DNA of 64,000 nt from Polytrichum commune (Eukaryota > Streptophyta > Polytrichopsida > Polytrichales > Polytrichaceae). Position numbers and translations under genes: made by a program. The stretch is taken from positions 11,406,001 to 11,470,000 of the forward strand of contig OX485809.1 in the NCBI GenBank assembly GCA_950295325.1, given 5' to 3'. Of the stretch, positions 63,281 through 64,000 are shown one piece after another. The notes under the pieces are model-generated. The model was not told the DNA's origin, did no database searches, and worked only from the letters and a program-made list of their open reading frames with translations. The number at the start of each line of letters is the position of its first letter. The first letter of the stretch is position 1.

Positions 63281-63628
63281 TAACATTACCCAACCCAAAG
63301 GTCTTAACTCCGGCGCGGAGTTCGATGCGGCTCCGATGCGGCTCCGGGGAGGTTCGGATGCCAGCTCCGGTGGGTCCATTTTTCTGGCCCTCCCCGTTTT
63401 GGCCCCTTGATGACTTTTTTGGGTTTTTTTTGGCTAAATTTGGGTTCTACGGCCCCAAATTACTCTAGGAGGCCCCTTATGAGATCAAGTAAGGCCCCAC
63501 CCAATCAAAAAAATAGGGGGCAATTTTTGCCCCAACCCACCCGAACCCACCGGAGCTGGCATCCGAACCTCCCCGGAGCCGCATCGAACTCCGCGCCGGA
63601 GTTAAGACCTTTGGGTTGGGTAATGTTA
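63281..63628. mobile_element. foldback (long-inverted-repeat) MITE-like element, 348 bp
   Basis: The left arm, 63281-63375, and right arm, 63545-63628, are inverted copies that start TAACATTACCCAACCC and end GGGTTGGGTAATGTTA. They look perfectly complementary except for an 11-base duplication (CCGATGCGGCT) in the left arm. The loop of about 170 bases is G/C-patched and AT-rich and has no gene. The arms are much GC-richer than the surroundings, which points to an inserted element. No direct target duplication could be assigned with confidence. Confidence 0.75.
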
Positions 63629-64000
63629 TCCCCAACCCAACTACCGCCCACCAAATCCGCTCGTGTTTGGAAACATGTGGCCCATGTGGCCGCCTTCAAT
63701 GTGGCATCCAAAAAGTGAAAGGGCGTTTCCGACTGTACAGGCGGCCAGCTAGGACCTGGGTTCCACAAATCTCTGATACTCTGGCCTTCTATCTCCCAAA
63801 AAGCAAAAATATAAATAAATCTGTGAGACTCTGAAGATCTTGAAATACCAATGAAATGAAGAAATGAAATTGATTTTAGAGTCTAGGAAGTTGAAGGTTA
63901 GTGGCACTGAAAGTACATCAAGATGATTTGAAACTGCCTAATCTTTTAGAGTGGCGGAATACAGTAGCCTGTGTGAGATAGAGATGGTGGCCTACAATGA
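63629..64000. other. right edge of the window, no supported gene
   Basis: Mixed-composition sequence without a recognised domain. The short frame at 63616-63834 overlaps the foldback arm and is not accepted. Confidence 0.4.

Noticed and set aside
62817-63293. 158-codon minus-strand frame
   Set aside because: AT-rich, no recognised domain, overlaps the foldback arm, and the His/Leu/Tyr-rich composition fits chance translation.

Overview
The window is repeat-dominated nuclear DNA from a land plant. TTTAGGG-type telomere-like repeats, Ty3/gypsy polyproteins, a BED/DUF659-type hAT transposase and a CACTA-like miniature element all point that way. Nothing fixes the species. A large-genome, possibly non-angiosperm plant (fern, lycophyte or gymnosperm) is only a guess. 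No ordinary intact host gene, rRNA, tRNA or CRISPR was found.

Layout. (1) 1-1397: flanking DNA with a telomere-like tract, an ~80-bp tandem repeat and a 186-codon ORF of unknown function with a poly(A)-signal-like 3' end. (2) 1398-47225: one giant Ty3/gypsy LTR retrotransposon bounded by a perfect 5-bp target-site duplication, GTCAT (1393-1397 and 47226-47230). Its 5' LTR is 7,171 bp and its 3' LTR spans 31,320 bp. Both LTRs have the same ~683-bp left part and 488-bp right part, which look identical by eye, but the middle is a 35-bp minisatellite: 6.0 kb (~171 units) in the 5' LTR and ~23 kb (~650 units plus a 200-N gap) in the 3' LTR. The 7.3-kb interior holds a tRNA-Gly-like primer binding site and one gag-pol frame broken by a single TAA inside reverse transcriptase. 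(3) 33881-40945: a second, nested LTR retrotransposon (976-bp LTRs, two mismatches, TSD TGGTT, initiator-Met PBS) inserted inside the 3' LTR array. Its coding region is a chromovirus-like wreck lacking the RT catalytic core, yet its LTRs are almost identical, so it was probably mobilised in trans. (4) 47531-55525: two convergent degenerate genes, each preceded by a TATA-like box and a G-rich minisatellite built on the same GCGGAC/GGAACGGG words. The plus-strand gene encodes a coiled-coil/RING-like protein of unknown family; the minus-strand gene is a hAT transposase. This may be a two-gene composite transposon, but no terminal inverted repeats were found. (5) 55.5-64 kb: AT-rich intergenic DNA with a hairpin, a CACTA-like MITE (61415-61732), a near-perfect foldback element (63281-63628) and simple repeats.

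The most unusual object is the gypsy element: a minisatellite embedded in the LTR itself, with a roughly fourfold length difference between two LTRs whose unique parts are otherwise indistinguishable. Retrotransposition should make LTRs equal, so the array changed length after insertion or during reverse transcription, or the assembly is wrong. Identities and lengths were read by eye, and the assembly gap makes the 3' array length provisional.
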